Positions 9,452 to 18,100 of a stretch of DNA of 64,000 bases are shown here, one piece after another. The stretch is from Lentibacter algarum (GTDB taxonomy: Bacteria > Pseudomonadota > Alphaproteobacteria > Rhodobacterales > Rhodobacteraceae). Every line of letters starts with the position of its first letter. Positions within the stretch are counted from its first letter, which is position 1. The notes under the pieces were generated by a model that searched no databases, was not told the origin of the DNA, and saw only the letters and a program-made list of their open reading frames with translations. The translations under genes and the position numbers were made by a program. The stretch covers positions 237,055 to 301,054 of the forward strand of contig NZ_JAHKQI010000009.1 in NCBI RefSeq assembly GCF_018860975.1. Reading direction: 5' to 3'.

Positions 9452-9909
9452 TTGAACTTGAGCTTTGCGCGGCGGATATGAAAGCCGTTGCCTGTGCTGT
9501 TTGAACAGCGCACGCCGTCTTTTGCCATGCTACAGTTGAAACCCGAAACGTTCCAACTAGAGCCATAGCCGAGCTTTGGCAAAGGCAGCGGCCAGAACAC
9601 ATCACCATGGCAGACCCAACGCGCATTGCCGCGGCCTGCATAGGGCAAAAGCACGATGCGGGTTTGGTCTAGATCGCAGGTCAGGTCATCATCGCCGAAG
9701 TCGAGAGGCGGCGACCATTGCACCTCCCAAACAAGGCAAGCCAGCCGGCGCTGTGACTCGGGCAGAAGCGCGTCAGTGTCCCAGTCGCGATCAATCGTGT
9801 AGCAAAGTATGTTGCCACTTGGCGCTTTGAAACCTGTGCTTTCGGCCGAAGCCCATGTGCCAATGACCGCGAGGGCCAAGCCGAGTATTAGTCTGAGTGA
9901 CCTACCCAT
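9448..9909 (-). CDS. Small secreted DUF6636-like protein
   Basis: This 153-residue protein has a signal peptide (MGRSLRLILGLALAVIGTWA) and six well-spaced cysteines in the mature part, so it is probably a disulfide-bonded periplasmic or secreted protein. The pattern FKAPSGNILCY at the start, CHGDVFW in the middle, and LGYGSSW and GVRCSNSTGNGFHI at the end resembles DUF6636. No function is known. Its start overlaps the end of the DAO-GcvT gene by eight bases, so it is likely co-transcribed with it. Confidence 0.8.
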   Translation of the reverse strand: MGRSLRLILGLALAVIGTWASAESTGFKAPSGNILCYTIDRDWDTDALLPESQRRLACLVWEVQWSPPLDFGDDDLTCDLDQTRIVLLPYAGRGNARWVCHGDVFWPLPLPKLGYGSSWNVSGFNCSMAKDGVRCSNSTGNGFHIRRAKLKFN

Positions 9910-12406
9910 CTTGGCGGATCGTCGCGTTCTTCGGGTCGTAGGGGCTGTCGCATGTCACCACAGCATCCCACAGTTTGTCCTGCATTTTGACTTGCAGCTT
10001 GGTGCCTTCGACGGCCAACTCGGGCGTCACGTAACCCATGCCGATCGACTGTCCGAAAGCGACTGAATAGCCGCCGGATGTGAGGCGCCCTACGCGGGTT
10101 CCCTCGGGTGTATAGAGCACTTCGCGGCCCCACGGGTCGGCGTCGCTTGGCCCGTCGATGAGCAGCGTGCAGGCCTTGGAGCGGATGCCCTTGGCGAGCA
10201 TCGCCTCTTTGCCGTGAAAGTCTTTTTCCAAGTCGATGAACCTTGGCAAGTCGGCCTCGGCAGGCGTTGCGTCGCGGCCAAGCTCGTTGCCAAAGGCGCG
10301 GTAGCTTTTTTCTTGGCGCAACCAGTTTTGCGCCCTTGCACCGACAAGCTTCATGCCGTGTTTCTCTCCGGCCTTCTCAAGCAGATCAAACAGGTAGTTC
10401 TGCATCTCCATCGGATGGTGCAACTCCCAACCAAGCTCGCCGGTGTAGGCCACGCGGATGGCGTTGACGGGGCACATGCCGAGCTCGATCTTGCGAGCGG
10501 TGAGCCAAGGGAAGCGCTTGTTTGACAGGGCTGTCTCGGGGTCAGCGTCAACGATCACCTCTTTCAAGACATCACGCGACTTTGGGCCAGCGATGGCGAA
10601 AACGCCCCATTGGGTGGTGACATCCTGGATCTCGATATAGCCGAACTCGTCCATCTTGTCTTCCGCAGCCTTGCGCAGGAAGTCGGCATCGTATTCTGTC
10701 CAAGCGCCTGCGGAGACGAGGTAGTAGTTGTTCTCGCCGTTGCGCACGATGGTGTATTCCGTGCGCGTCGTGCCATGCGACGTGAGCGCGTAAGTCAGGT
10801 TGATGCGGCCCACGCGCGGGAGTTTGTTGCAGGTGAACCAGTCCAAGAACTGCGTGGCTCCGGGGCCTTTGACGACGTGTTTGCTAAAGGCAGTCGCGTC
10901 GATCAGGCCAACACCTTCGCGGATGGCTTTTGCCTCATCAACCGCGTGCTGCCACCAGCCGCCACGGCGGAAAGAGCGCGCGTCGTGGTCAAAGCTTTCG
11001 GGCGCATCCAGCGGGCCGAAGTAGTTAGGGCGTTCCCAGCCGTTGACCCAGCCAAACTGTGCGCCGCGGGCTTTTTGACGGTCAAACGCGGGGGCTGTGC
11101 GCAAGGGGCGCGCGGCGGGGCGCTCTTCGTCGGGGTGGTGCAAAACATAGACGTGATCATAGCACTCTTCGTTCTTGCGTGCGGCGAACTCGGTTGTCAG
11201 CCAATTTGAGGAATAGCGTTTGGGGTCAAGGCTCGCCATGTCGATCTCGGCCTCGCCATCGACCATCATCTGCGCGAGGTAATAGCCCGTGCCGCCTGCT
11301 GCGGTAATGCCAAAGCTGAAGCCCTCGGCGAGCCACATATTGCGCAAGCCGGGTGCCGGGCCAACGAGCGGGTTGCCGTCGGGTGTGTAGCAGATCGGGC
11401 CGTTGAAGTCGTCTTTGAGGCCGCTCTCGGCGCAGGATGGCACCCGCTCTGTCATTGCCATATATTGCTCGGCGATGCGGTCAAGATCGAGCGGGAAGAG
11501 ATCGGCGCGGAAGCTGTCGGGGACGCCATGCTCGAAACGGGCTGGCGCGTCTTTCTCATAAATGCCGAGAATCCAGCCGCCGCGCTCTTCACGAGCGTAA
11601 GACTGGCTGTCAGCGTCACGCACAACGGGGTGCTCGGGGTTAGTCTTACGCCATTCTACAAGCTCTGGGTCTTGGTCCATGACAATAAATGTGTGCTCGA
11701 CAGGGATTGCGGGCATCTTGATACCCAGCATCTTGGCGGTGCGCTGCGCGTGGTTGCCTGATGCTGTCACAACATGTTCGGCGGTGATCACGACTTGCTC
11801 GTCAGAGGGCACAAGGTTGCCGCCCTTTTCGACCATCTTGGTGCAAGTCACTTCCCAGTGCGTGCCTGTCCAATTGAAGGCATCGGCCTGCCATTTGCGC
11901 TCGATCATCACTCCGCGTTGACGCGCGCCTTTGGCCATCGCCATCGTCACATCGGCGGGGTTAATGTAGCCGTCGGTGTTGTGGTAGATCGCGCCTTTAA
12001 GGTCATCGGTTCTGATCAGCGGCCAGCGGGTTTTGATCTCGTCAGGCGTAAGCCATTCATAAGGCACGCCGCAGGTTTCGGCTGTCGAGGCGTAGAGCTT
12101 ATACTCGTCCATACGCTCGTCAGTTTGAGCCATGCGCAGGTTGCCAACCACAGCAAAACCGGCGTTCAGGCCTGTCTCTTCTTCCAAAGACTTGTAGAAA
12201 TCGACCGAGTATTTGTGAATATGCGTCGTCGCGTAGGACATGTTGAACAGCGGCAAGAGGCCAGCCGCGTGCCATGTGCTGCCAGAGGTCAGCTCGTCGC
12301 GCTCGATGAGCATAACATCATCCCAGCCCGCCTTTGCGAGGTGATAGGCGATCGAGGTGCCAACCGCGCCGCCGCCAACAACGAGTGCTTTAACTTGAGT
12401 TTTCAT
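9902..12406 (-). CDS. DAO-GcvT fusion flavoprotein, dimethylglycine/sarcosine dehydrogenase-like
   Basis: This is predicted to remove an N-methyl group from an amine and hand the one-carbon unit to tetrahydrofolate. The 834 residues comprise an N-terminal FAD domain (ALVVGGGAVGTSIAYHLAKA at residues 7-26, then SGSTWHAAG with His46, at the position that I recall carries covalent FAD in dimethylglycine dehydrogenase). The C-terminal half is a GcvT folate-binding domain (VAYTGELGWELH, GYVTPELA). It is cytoplasmic, with no signal peptide. The DUF6636 gene overlaps its 3' end. It is related to but clearly distinct from the protein at 46543, which lies in the N-methyl catabolic cluster; this copy is isolated from that cluster. 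Confidence 0.88.
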   Translation of the reverse strand: MKTQVKALVVGGGAVGTSIAYHLAKAGWDDVMLIERDELTSGSTWHAAGLLPLFNMSYATTHIHKYSVDFYKSLEEETGLNAGFAVVGNLRMAQTDERMDEYKLYASTAETCGVPYEWLTPDEIKTRWPLIRTDDLKGAIYHNTDGYINPADVTMAMAKGARQRGVMIERKWQADAFNWTGTHWEVTCTKMVEKGGNLVPSDEQVVITAEHVVTASGNHAQRTAKMLGIKMPAIPVEHTFIVMDQDPELVEWRKTNPEHPVVRDADSQSYAREERGGWILGIYEKDAPARFEHGVPDSFRADLFPLDLDRIAEQYMAMTERVPSCAESGLKDDFNGPICYTPDGNPLVGPAPGLRNMWLAEGFSFGITAAGGTGYYLAQMMVDGEAEIDMASLDPKRYSSNWLTTEFAARKNEECYDHVYVLHHPDEERPAARPLRTAPAFDRQKARGAQFGWVNGWERPNYFGPLDAPESFDHDARSFRRGGWWQHAVDEAKAIREGVGLIDATAFSKHVVKGPGATQFLDWFTCNKLPRVGRINLTYALTSHGTTRTEYTIVRNGENNYYLVSAGAWTEYDADFLRKAAEDKMDEFGYIEIQDVTTQWGVFAIAGPKSRDVLKEVIVDADPETALSNKRFPWLTARKIELGMCPVNAIRVAYTGELGWELHHPMEMQNYLFDLLEKAGEKHGMKLVGARAQNWLRQEKSYRAFGNELGRDATPAEADLPRFIDLEKDFHGKEAMLAKGIRSKACTLLIDGPSDADPWGREVLYTPEGTRVGRLTSGGYSVAFGQSIGMGYVTPELAVEGTKLQVKMQDKLWDAVVTCDSPYDPKNATIRQDG

Positions 12407-12530
12407 GCGCCGACTCCCTAGGCATATCTTTGCATATGATATGACCTATCGCGCCGCCAACACACTGTAAGCGCACGACCAGTTTGGGAGAAAAGCGACT
12501 TCAAGCGTTTCGACACAAGCCTATTGCGGG

Positions 12531-12926
12531 TTAATCACCGACACGGATGCGCCTGAACGATGAACTCATTTTCTTGCGGCTGCTGCCGTTCTGGGGAAGT
12601 TTCCGAGCTGATTTGTTGCTGCTTGAAAGATGCGACCAGACTTCGGGGATCACTTCATCAACTTCGCGCTTACGCTCGGCTTGTATCTGCGCTTGGGTTT
12701 TGATGCGGCCAGTCCTGTTGTATTGCTTTTCACGCGCAGCGAACTGCTCTTCTTCGGCATTCGGGCTTTTCAGTTCTTTGAGGCGAAATTTGACATTTTT
12801 CTGATATTTTTCAATGCCATAGCTGAGAACAGTGTGCTCGGCCGCTGTGGCTTGCACATAGTAGTCGGCGCCCGCAAGGGTGAAGCTCGCGATTGCCAGA
12901 AATGATAGCTGTACTGTTCTCGACAT
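12531..12926 (-). CDS. Small exported protein of unknown function
   Basis: This 131-residue frame starts with a plausible signal peptide (MSRTVQLSFLAIASFTLAGA). The rest is charged and Lys/Glu/Ser-rich, possibly helical between residues 45 and 90, with a basic tail. GAAGAGG lies about nine bases before the ATG. I do not recognise a family. A 91-codon frame lies on the other strand; the signal peptide and ribosome-binding site favour this one. The 124 bp between it and the DAO-GcvT start hold nothing recognised. Confidence 0.55.
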   Translation of the reverse strand: MSRTVQLSFLAIASFTLAGADYYVQATAAEHTVLSYGIEKYQKNVKFRLKELKSPNAEEEQFAAREKQYNRTGRIKTQAQIQAERKREVDEVIPEVWSHLSSSNKSARKLPQNGSSRKKMSSSFRRIRVGD

Positions 12927-13020
12927 AGGACCAACCTCTTCGTAACCTTTTGTTGGTTAACGCGGGTCATTCTACCCAAGACTGTGTCAAAACAGGGTTA
13001 ATCCGGTGAAAACCTCATGG

Positions 13021-14802
13021 TTATTTGCCAAGCACGATGCCTTCGCGGCGAGGGTCGGCGCCGCCTGACAGGCCCTCCTCGCTGAGCACGATCATATGCA
13101 GGCCCGAGTTCAGAGCGCGGGTGTTCACTTCAAAGCCCATCTCACGAAGCGGGGCGACCATCCCTTCGGCATCGGTGCCCTCTTCAACATCATACCCGCC
13201 AAAGCGGTTGACAAGATGCGGCAATGCGACCGCCTGTTGCGCATCAAGCCCCCAGTCAAGATGCGCGACCAGCGTTTTGGCCACATAGGGGATGATCCGC
13301 GAGCCGCCGGGGCTTCCGAGCACGACGACGGGCTTACCATCTTTGAGCACAATTGTTGGTGCCATTGAGCTGCGCGGGCGCTTGCCCGGCTCGACACGGT
13401 TGGCGATTGGCACGCCGTCGCGGTGAGAGCGAAAGGAGAAATCTGTTAGTTCGTTATTGAGCAAAAACCCTCCGACCATGAGCCGCGAGCCAAAAGCATT
13501 CTCAACCGTTGTCGTCATTGAAAGCGCGTTACCATAGCTGTCAACGATCGAGATATGCGAAGTCGAGGGCAGTTCGATTGCTTCGTCATCGGCCAGGTTG
13601 TAGCTGTGATCAAACTCTGGTTGGCCCGGGGCAACTTCGGTGAGCGCCTCAGGCCCGCCGAGCAACGCGCCTCGCTTGCTCAGATAGTCGGGCGCTAGCA
13701 GGCCCTTGCTTGGCACTGGCACAAAGTCACTATCGGCGATGTAGCGCCCCCTGTCGGCAAACCCGAGGCGGCTCGCGTCGCCCAGCAAAAGCCAGGCCTG
13801 TGCATCTTGCGCTGACGTGAGGTCGTGTTGCTCAAGCATGCCAAGGATCATCCCGACTGTCAGCCCGCCCGACGACGGCGCGCCCATTCCGCAGACTTCA
13901 TAGCCTCGATAGGCAGCACAAACGGGATCGCGTTCGATCACCTTATAGAGCGCGAGATCAATTGCAGCCAAGGTGCCGGGGTTGTCCTCGTCGCCTTGCA
14001 CTTTGGCAACGATATCCTTCGCCAGGCCTCCGGAATAGAACGCGCCGACACCCCGCCCGGCCAGCTCTCTCAGGCTTTTGGCGTAGGCAGCATTTACCAG
14101 CGTTTGACCTGCAAGTATGGGGTGCCCGTCGGGTAAGAAGTAATCACGTGTCGCAGTGTCATGGCGCAACCGTGCGGCATCATTTGCGACCATCTCGGCC
14201 AGACGTGGCGACACACGAAAGCCGTTCTCGGCAAGCCCGATTGCGGGTGAAAACAGACTGGCCCACTTGGACTTCCCCCAGCGTCTGTGGGCTTCTTGCA
14301 TCAGCGCGGGTGTGCCCGGCGTGCCGACAGAGCGGCCTCCAACGACAGCATCGTAGAACTTCAGCGGCTCGCCCTGTGCGTCAAGAAACAGTGTCGGGCG
14401 CGCCGCGAGAGGTGCGGTTTCGCGGCCATCAAGGCTGCTGAGCTTGCCTGTCTCGGCGTCATACCACACGAGGAAGGCGCCGCCGCCGAGGCCCGAACTT
14501 TGAGGCTCAACCAGCCCCAACACAGTCTGAACAGCAACCATAGCATCGGCTGCTGTGCCGCCCTCAACCAGCACCTTCGCTCCGGCTTGGGCTGCATAGG
14601 GGTTGGCCACGGAGAGCATCCAGTTTTGGGCTACTACGGGCTTGCCAGCAGCCTTGGCTGCTTGCGATTGTGCTATTGCCTCATTGAGCGTTTCTGCGCC
14701 CAAAGCCGTCGCTGTTTCAGGCGCAACAGCATCGGCTGTCTCCTGAGCAAAAACGGGGGATGCAAAGCATAATCCTGCAACAATCCAATTGATCAACCGC
14801 AT
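13021..14802 (-). CDS. ggt: Gamma-glutamyltransferase
   Basis: This periplasmic enzyme hydrolyses or transfers the gamma-glutamyl group of glutathione and related peptides. The 593 residues have a signal peptide (MRLINWIVAGLCFASPVFAQ). The family features are GGTAADAMVAVQ near residue 81, EPQSSGLGGGAF near 100 and the processing site LPSTSHISIVD, where Thr414 should become the N-terminal nucleophile after self-cleavage into two chains. NNELTDFSF and GSPGGSRII further on belong to the small subunit. The length is normal. It stands alone between two unrelated minus-strand genes. Confidence 0.95.
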   Translation of the reverse strand: MRLINWIVAGLCFASPVFAQETADAVAPETATALGAETLNEAIAQSQAAKAAGKPVVAQNWMLSVANPYAAQAGAKVLVEGGTAADAMVAVQTVLGLVEPQSSGLGGGAFLVWYDAETGKLSSLDGRETAPLAARPTLFLDAQGEPLKFYDAVVGGRSVGTPGTPALMQEAHRRWGKSKWASLFSPAIGLAENGFRVSPRLAEMVANDAARLRHDTATRDYFLPDGHPILAGQTLVNAAYAKSLRELAGRGVGAFYSGGLAKDIVAKVQGDEDNPGTLAAIDLALYKVIERDPVCAAYRGYEVCGMGAPSSGGLTVGMILGMLEQHDLTSAQDAQAWLLLGDASRLGFADRGRYIADSDFVPVPSKGLLAPDYLSKRGALLGGPEALTEVAPGQPEFDHSYNLADDEAIELPSTSHISIVDSYGNALSMTTTVENAFGSRLMVGGFLLNNELTDFSFRSHRDGVPIANRVEPGKRPRSSMAPTIVLKDGKPVVVLGSPGGSRIIPYVAKTLVAHLDWGLDAQQAVALPHLVNRFGGYDVEEGTDAEGMVAPLREMGFEVNTRALNSGLHMIVLSEEGLSGGADPRREGIVLGK

Positions 14803-14891
14803 GTTCGTGTCTCCAGATATCCGCCGCGCACCTGCGCAAAACGGGCCAGTTTCAAACTGTCGGCACTCGTAACTTCGGACGTCTTGATGCT

Positions 14892-15890
14892 TTATAGCAT
14901 CGACGGAACAACCTGATCAGGCGGGCGGTGCCCATCGTCAAATGTCTTGATGTTTATGATAACTTTTTCGCCCATTTCAAGCCGCCCTTCAAGTGTCGCG
15001 CTGGCCATATGCGGCGAGAGCACGACATTTTCAAGCGCGCGCAGATCGGCGTTCATTTCGCCACCGTGATCGAGACCGTGCTCAAATACATCAAGCCCAG
15101 CGCCAGCAAGCTCCCCAGCCTTTAGCATCCGTGTGAGAGCATTTTCGTCGATCACCTCACCGCGAGATGTGTTGATCACCACAGCTTCGGGCTTCATCAA
15201 CTTCAGGCGGCGCGCGTTGATCAGGTGAAACGTCGAAGGTGTGTGTGGACAGTTTACAGAAAGCACATCCATGCGTGCCACCATTTGATCAAGGCTCTCC
15301 CAGTAGGTTGCTCCAAGTTCGGTTTCCGTCTCTTCACGCAGGCGCCGGCGGTTGTGGTAATGTATCTGCATGCCAAAGGCGCTGGCCCTGCGCGCGACAG
15401 CTTGGCCGACACGCCCCATGCCCAAGATACCGATCCGCTTGCCGCCGATCCGTGTGCCCAACAGCGCTGTTGGATTGAACCCGGAAAAGCCACCGTCTTT
15501 CATCAGAGCGAGGCCCTCGGGAATGCGACGCGTGACAGCCATCATCAAAGCCAAGGTCATATCGGCGGTATCGTCAGCCGAAACCCCCGGCGTGTTGGAA
15601 ACTAGAATGCCTCGCTGTCGAGCGCTAGCAACATCAATATGGTCAAACCCGGCCCCATAATTGGCGATCAGCTTGAGCTTCCCACCTGCCCGTGCCAGCA
15701 GATTAGCATCAATCGTATCTGTCAATGTTGGCACCAAAACGTCAGCGTCTTGCATCGCGCTGGCAAGCTCGCTGCGGCTCATCGGGGTGTCATCTTCGCG
15801 CAGGCGCACATCAAAAAGCTCGCCCAGCCGGGCCTCTACCGCCTCTGGCAGGCGTCGCGTGACAACAACACTCAGACGTTCAGATGTCAT
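14892..15890 (-). CDS. D-2-hydroxyacid dehydrogenase (glyoxylate/hydroxypyruvate reductase-like)
   Basis: This NAD(P)-dependent enzyme interconverts a 2-oxoacid and a D-2-hydroxyacid; hydroxypyruvate or glyoxylate is the likely substrate. The protein has 332 residues from ATG 15890, which is preceded by AAAGGAAG; a longer frame to 15983 lacks support. Visible features are IANYGAGFDHID near residue 75, the nucleotide-binding motif GILGMGRVGQAVA near 155, catalytic Arg243 in NTSRG, Glu270 in DVFE and His294 in LSPHMASAT. The ending PPDQVVPSML is common in D-glycerate dehydrogenase relatives. It may belong with serine or one-carbon metabolism, but no neighbour proves this. Confidence 0.88.
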   Translation of the reverse strand: MTSERLSVVVTRRLPEAVEARLGELFDVRLREDDTPMSRSELASAMQDADVLVPTLTDTIDANLLARAGGKLKLIANYGAGFDHIDVASARQRGILVSNTPGVSADDTADMTLALMMAVTRRIPEGLALMKDGGFSGFNPTALLGTRIGGKRIGILGMGRVGQAVARRASAFGMQIHYHNRRRLREETETELGATYWESLDQMVARMDVLSVNCPHTPSTFHLINARRLKLMKPEAVVINTSRGEVIDENALTRMLKAGELAGAGLDVFEHGLDHGGEMNADLRALENVVLSPHMASATLEGRLEMGEKVIINIKTFDDGHRPPDQVVPSML

Positions 15891-16013
15891 AAACAGCTTC
15901 CTTTGCTTTTCTTTTCCGCGCGTTGATGTCAGGTTGACCGATAGAACGCCAAGGCACAAGAACCTTGCGCAAAAAATGACCACGGCAGAGACGAAGGCAA
16001 AGCAGGCAAACCC

Positions 16014-16511
16014 ATGAAAACACGTGTGATCGGTTTTTTCTTAGCAGTGCTCATGAGCGCTGGCGGCGCGCTTGCGGATGGTGCGCGCGGCAGTGTAACC
16101 AACCTGCCGATCCCGCGGTTTGTTTCGATCAAGTCCGACGAGTGCAATGTGCGCCGCGGGCCGTCGCTGAGCCACAAGATCGACTGGGTGTTCAAACGTC
16201 GTGGCATGCCTGTCGAAGTCACCGCTGAATATGGCCACTGGCGCCGCGTCCGAGACCGCGACGGAGCTGGCGGCTGGGTGCATTACTCGCTGTTGTCAGG
16301 CTCGCGCACGGTGATCATTGAGGACGATCTGGTTGCCTTACATATCCGCCCGGACCCTGAAACACAGATAAGCGCCCGCCTCGAGATGGGCGTGATCGCC
16401 AAGCTCGGCAGTTGCACCGCTGACTGGTGCCGACTGAATGCCGGCGGCTACAAAGGCTGGGCACCCAAAACTGTTCTCTGGGGCGCAAAACCCGACGAAA
16501 TCCGAGAATAA
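16014..16511 (+). CDS. Exported SH3-domain (SH3b) protein
   Basis: This 165-residue protein has a signal peptide (MKTRVIGFFLAVLMSAGGAL) and two bacterial SH3-like repeats. The first is around residues 40-95 (CNVRRGPSLSHKIDWVF, WRRVRDRDGAGGWVH) and the second around 105-155 (LHIRPDPET, WCRLNAGGYKGWAPK). Such modules usually bind peptidoglycan or other envelope ligands. It is divergent from the hydroxyacid dehydrogenase gene. Its stop lies 85 bp before tRNA-Gln. Confidence 0.85.
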   Translation: MKTRVIGFFLAVLMSAGGALADGARGSVTNLPIPRFVSIKSDECNVRRGPSLSHKIDWVFKRRGMPVEVTAEYGHWRRVRDRDGAGGWVHYSLLSGSRTVIIEDDLVALHIRPDPETQISARLEMGVIAKLGSCTADWCRLNAGGYKGWAPKTVLWGAKPDEIRE

Positions 16512-16595
16512 GCGTTTTTGTGCAAAAGAGTCGCAAAAATTTTCAACAACAGTCTTGAAAGCATCGCAAAGGGCGCGTAACTAGCCCCTCAGAGT

Positions 16596-16670
16596 TGGGA
16601 TGTGGCCTAGCGGTAGGGCAACTGTTTTTGGTACAGTAGATCGTAGGTTCGAATCCTACCATCCCAGCCA
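16596..16670 (+). tRNA. tRNA-Gln (anticodon UUG)
   Basis: The cloverleaf is complete. The acceptor arms are TGGGATG and CATCCCA with discriminator G and an encoded CCA. The anticodon stem is ACTGT/ACAGT with loop TTTTGGT, giving anticodon TTG. The T arm is GTAGG-TTCGAAT-CCTAC. The last 17 bases are the start of the attachment-like repeat, so this tRNA is the insertion site of the following island and is kept intact by it. Confidence 0.97.
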
Positions 16671-16755
16671 ACTCTCTCAGATAGCTTGTAGAAAAAGCAC
16701 TCACAGCTTCCCGGCTGGTCGAGAACCCTACGTTATGCCCCAGTTTCCGCCCCAG
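16654..16755 (+). repeat. Attachment-like repeat, copy 1 (tRNA-Gln 3' end plus flank)
   Basis: These 102 bases begin inside tRNA-Gln at TCCTACC and continue 85 bp past CCA. They are identical, base for base, to the reverse complement of 17048-17149. A diverged copy in the same orientation as this one lies at 20928-21029. The pattern fits an integrase attachment site at a tRNA 3' end. The end of a minus-strand open frame (stop within the repeat) runs through it. Confidence 0.9.
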
Positions 16756-17047
16756 TAGTTTTCGGGTGTTTCGGGGGTGGCGGGTGATCCCATACATCTC
16801 GCTGGAGGCCTACCTTCTGCCAACCAAGGTCGTTCATGAGATGTCGTGTTTGGTTAGCATTGGCCTGTAGCTCTTGGCTGATGTGATTAACCAAGTCGCT
16901 CTGAGGAACAACTACCAACTTACTTTCATTCAGATACTCATCGAGCTGATCCAGAATGATCTGGCGACTGGTTTGCCTTACTGGGGCACTTCGGATCGAC
17001 TGAGCACTAGCGAAGGACAGACGACCGACCGCTGGGAGGGCAAGTGG

Positions 17048-17149
17048 CTGGGGCGGAAACTGGGGCATAACGTAGGGTTCTCGACCAGCCGGGAAGCTGT
17101 GAGTGCTTTTTCTACAAGCTATCTGAGAGAGTTGGCTGGGATGGTAGGA
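17048..17149 (-). repeat. Attachment-like repeat, copy 2 (perfect inverted copy)
   Basis: This is the exact inverted counterpart of 16654-16755, with no mismatch over 102 bp. The 292 bp between the arms carry the C-terminal part of a minus-strand frame (LDEYLNESKLVVVPQ, then TRHLMNDLGWQKVGLQRD), which resembles the tail of a mobile-element protein but is not recognised. Upstream of this copy, 17150-17215 resembles the sequence before copy 3 (shared GGCAAGGACTCCTACC). The stretch 17150-17367 has no convincing gene. Confidence 0.9.
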
Positions 17150-17367
17150 GTCCTTGCCGCTCGATGATTGCCAACGGTTTTTTGGAGTGGGGGGCCAGAC
17201 TGGGGCGGTTACTGGGGCAGGCTGGCTGGGGTGTCTGGGGCAGACTGGACCGACCACTGGGGGGCAGTGGAGCCTGAGCGAACGGTGCGGCCAGAGGGAG
17301 TGTGAGCGTCGGGGCGGTTTGGGAGCGAGCCTGAGGCCCAATTAACCGCAATGGCCTCGATATCGTG

Positions 17368-17823
17368 TCACGTCTTTGAGCGCCCAAACGGAATAACCAC
17401 TCCCTGATCTGGGTACTGCATATGTTGGTAAAAAGTGTCTTTTTGCACTCGTAGGTGCTCCAATGCGGCATCTAAATCATTGTAGAGCTTTAAATCTATA
17501 ACATGACTGCCCCTAATGGCTAACGAATACATTCGGCTAAGCCGCTTCCCGAAAGAGCTCGAAGCCACAATCGCGACTGGAATAGGGTTCGACAAGTTTG
17601 GAAACAAACTGTCATACAGATCCTTGTATTCTGACATCTCCCACATACCCACCGTAGCATCATCCAATGAGCGAAGATCTATAAGTTGCCTATGTTTTGG
17701 GTGAAATGAGCTGTCGGCAGCATAGGCTCGCAAAGCTTCGCTGATTTCCTGCAAGGTAATAACGCCTGAAAGCTTTACGTAAACTAGGTCTAGCGGTTTA
17801 ATTAGTTGGTGCGTAACAGCCAT
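17368..17823 (-). CDS. Island protein with STAS/SpoIIAA-like character
   Basis: The 151 residues have the alternating strand-helix pattern of a STAS-like single domain. The N-terminus has LDLVYVKLSGVITLQEISEA, the middle has HRQLIDLRSLDDATVG, and a later strand-helix is VAIVASSSFGKRLSRMY. This is the style of SpoIIAA-like/DUF stand-alone proteins, whose roles are mostly unknown. The gene lies inside the island, with nothing diagnostic next to it. The ATG at 17823 has weak ribosome-binding support (GGACAG). Regulatory or stress function is possible but unproven. Confidence 0.6.
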   Translation of the reverse strand: MAVTHQLIKPLDLVYVKLSGVITLQEISEALRAYAADSSFHPKHRQLIDLRSLDDATVGMWEMSEYKDLYDSLFPNLSNPIPVAIVASSSFGKRLSRMYSLAIRGSHVIDLKLYNDLDAALEHLRVQKDTFYQHMQYPDQGVVIPFGRSKT

Positions 17824-17929
17824 GAAAACTGTCCTCTAATAGCCACGGGAACCAAAGGTACCAGAGGAAAGAAAAAAAACATAGCCAGTAATCCCCCCCG
17901 GCCAGCACACGCCAGCCGAGGGAGAGGTC

Positions 17930-18100
17930 TTAGACAGTCCGGTTGACCACGTAGTCAGCCAACCACTGCCAGTAGGCTTCAGCACTAGGGAAGCCCTGAG
18001 ACCGTGCTGCGACGTCCTCCGCTGCCCGACGAGAGCAACCACCATCGAACTGAGCGATAGCGGCCCTCTCTTCGAACTCCTCGATGCTCGGGATGCTCAT
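17930..18100 (-). CDS. 56-residue mobile-element protein (EFEERAAIAQFDGG family)
   Basis: This short gene encodes MSIPSIEEFEERAAIAQFDG followed by GCSRRAAEDVAARSQG and ending in WLADYVVNRTV. From memory, small proteins with the pattern E-ERAAI-EFDGG are common in proteobacterial phages and integrative elements, often beside primase or integrase genes; the function is unknown. Its ATG overlaps the integrase stop as ATGA, so it is translationally coupled to it. The 106 bp between it and the STAS-like gene are not coding in any frame I trust. Confidence 0.65.
   Translation of the reverse strand: MSIPSIEEFEERAAIAQFDGGCSRRAAEDVAARSQGFPSAEAYWQWLADYVVNRTV

Noticed and set aside
16733..17341. A 202-codon minus-strand frame across the attachment-like repeats
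   Set aside because: Its N-terminal half is low-complexity Pro/Ser/Arg sequence read through a repeat. Only its last ~65 codons look protein-like, so at most it is a remnant of an element gene.
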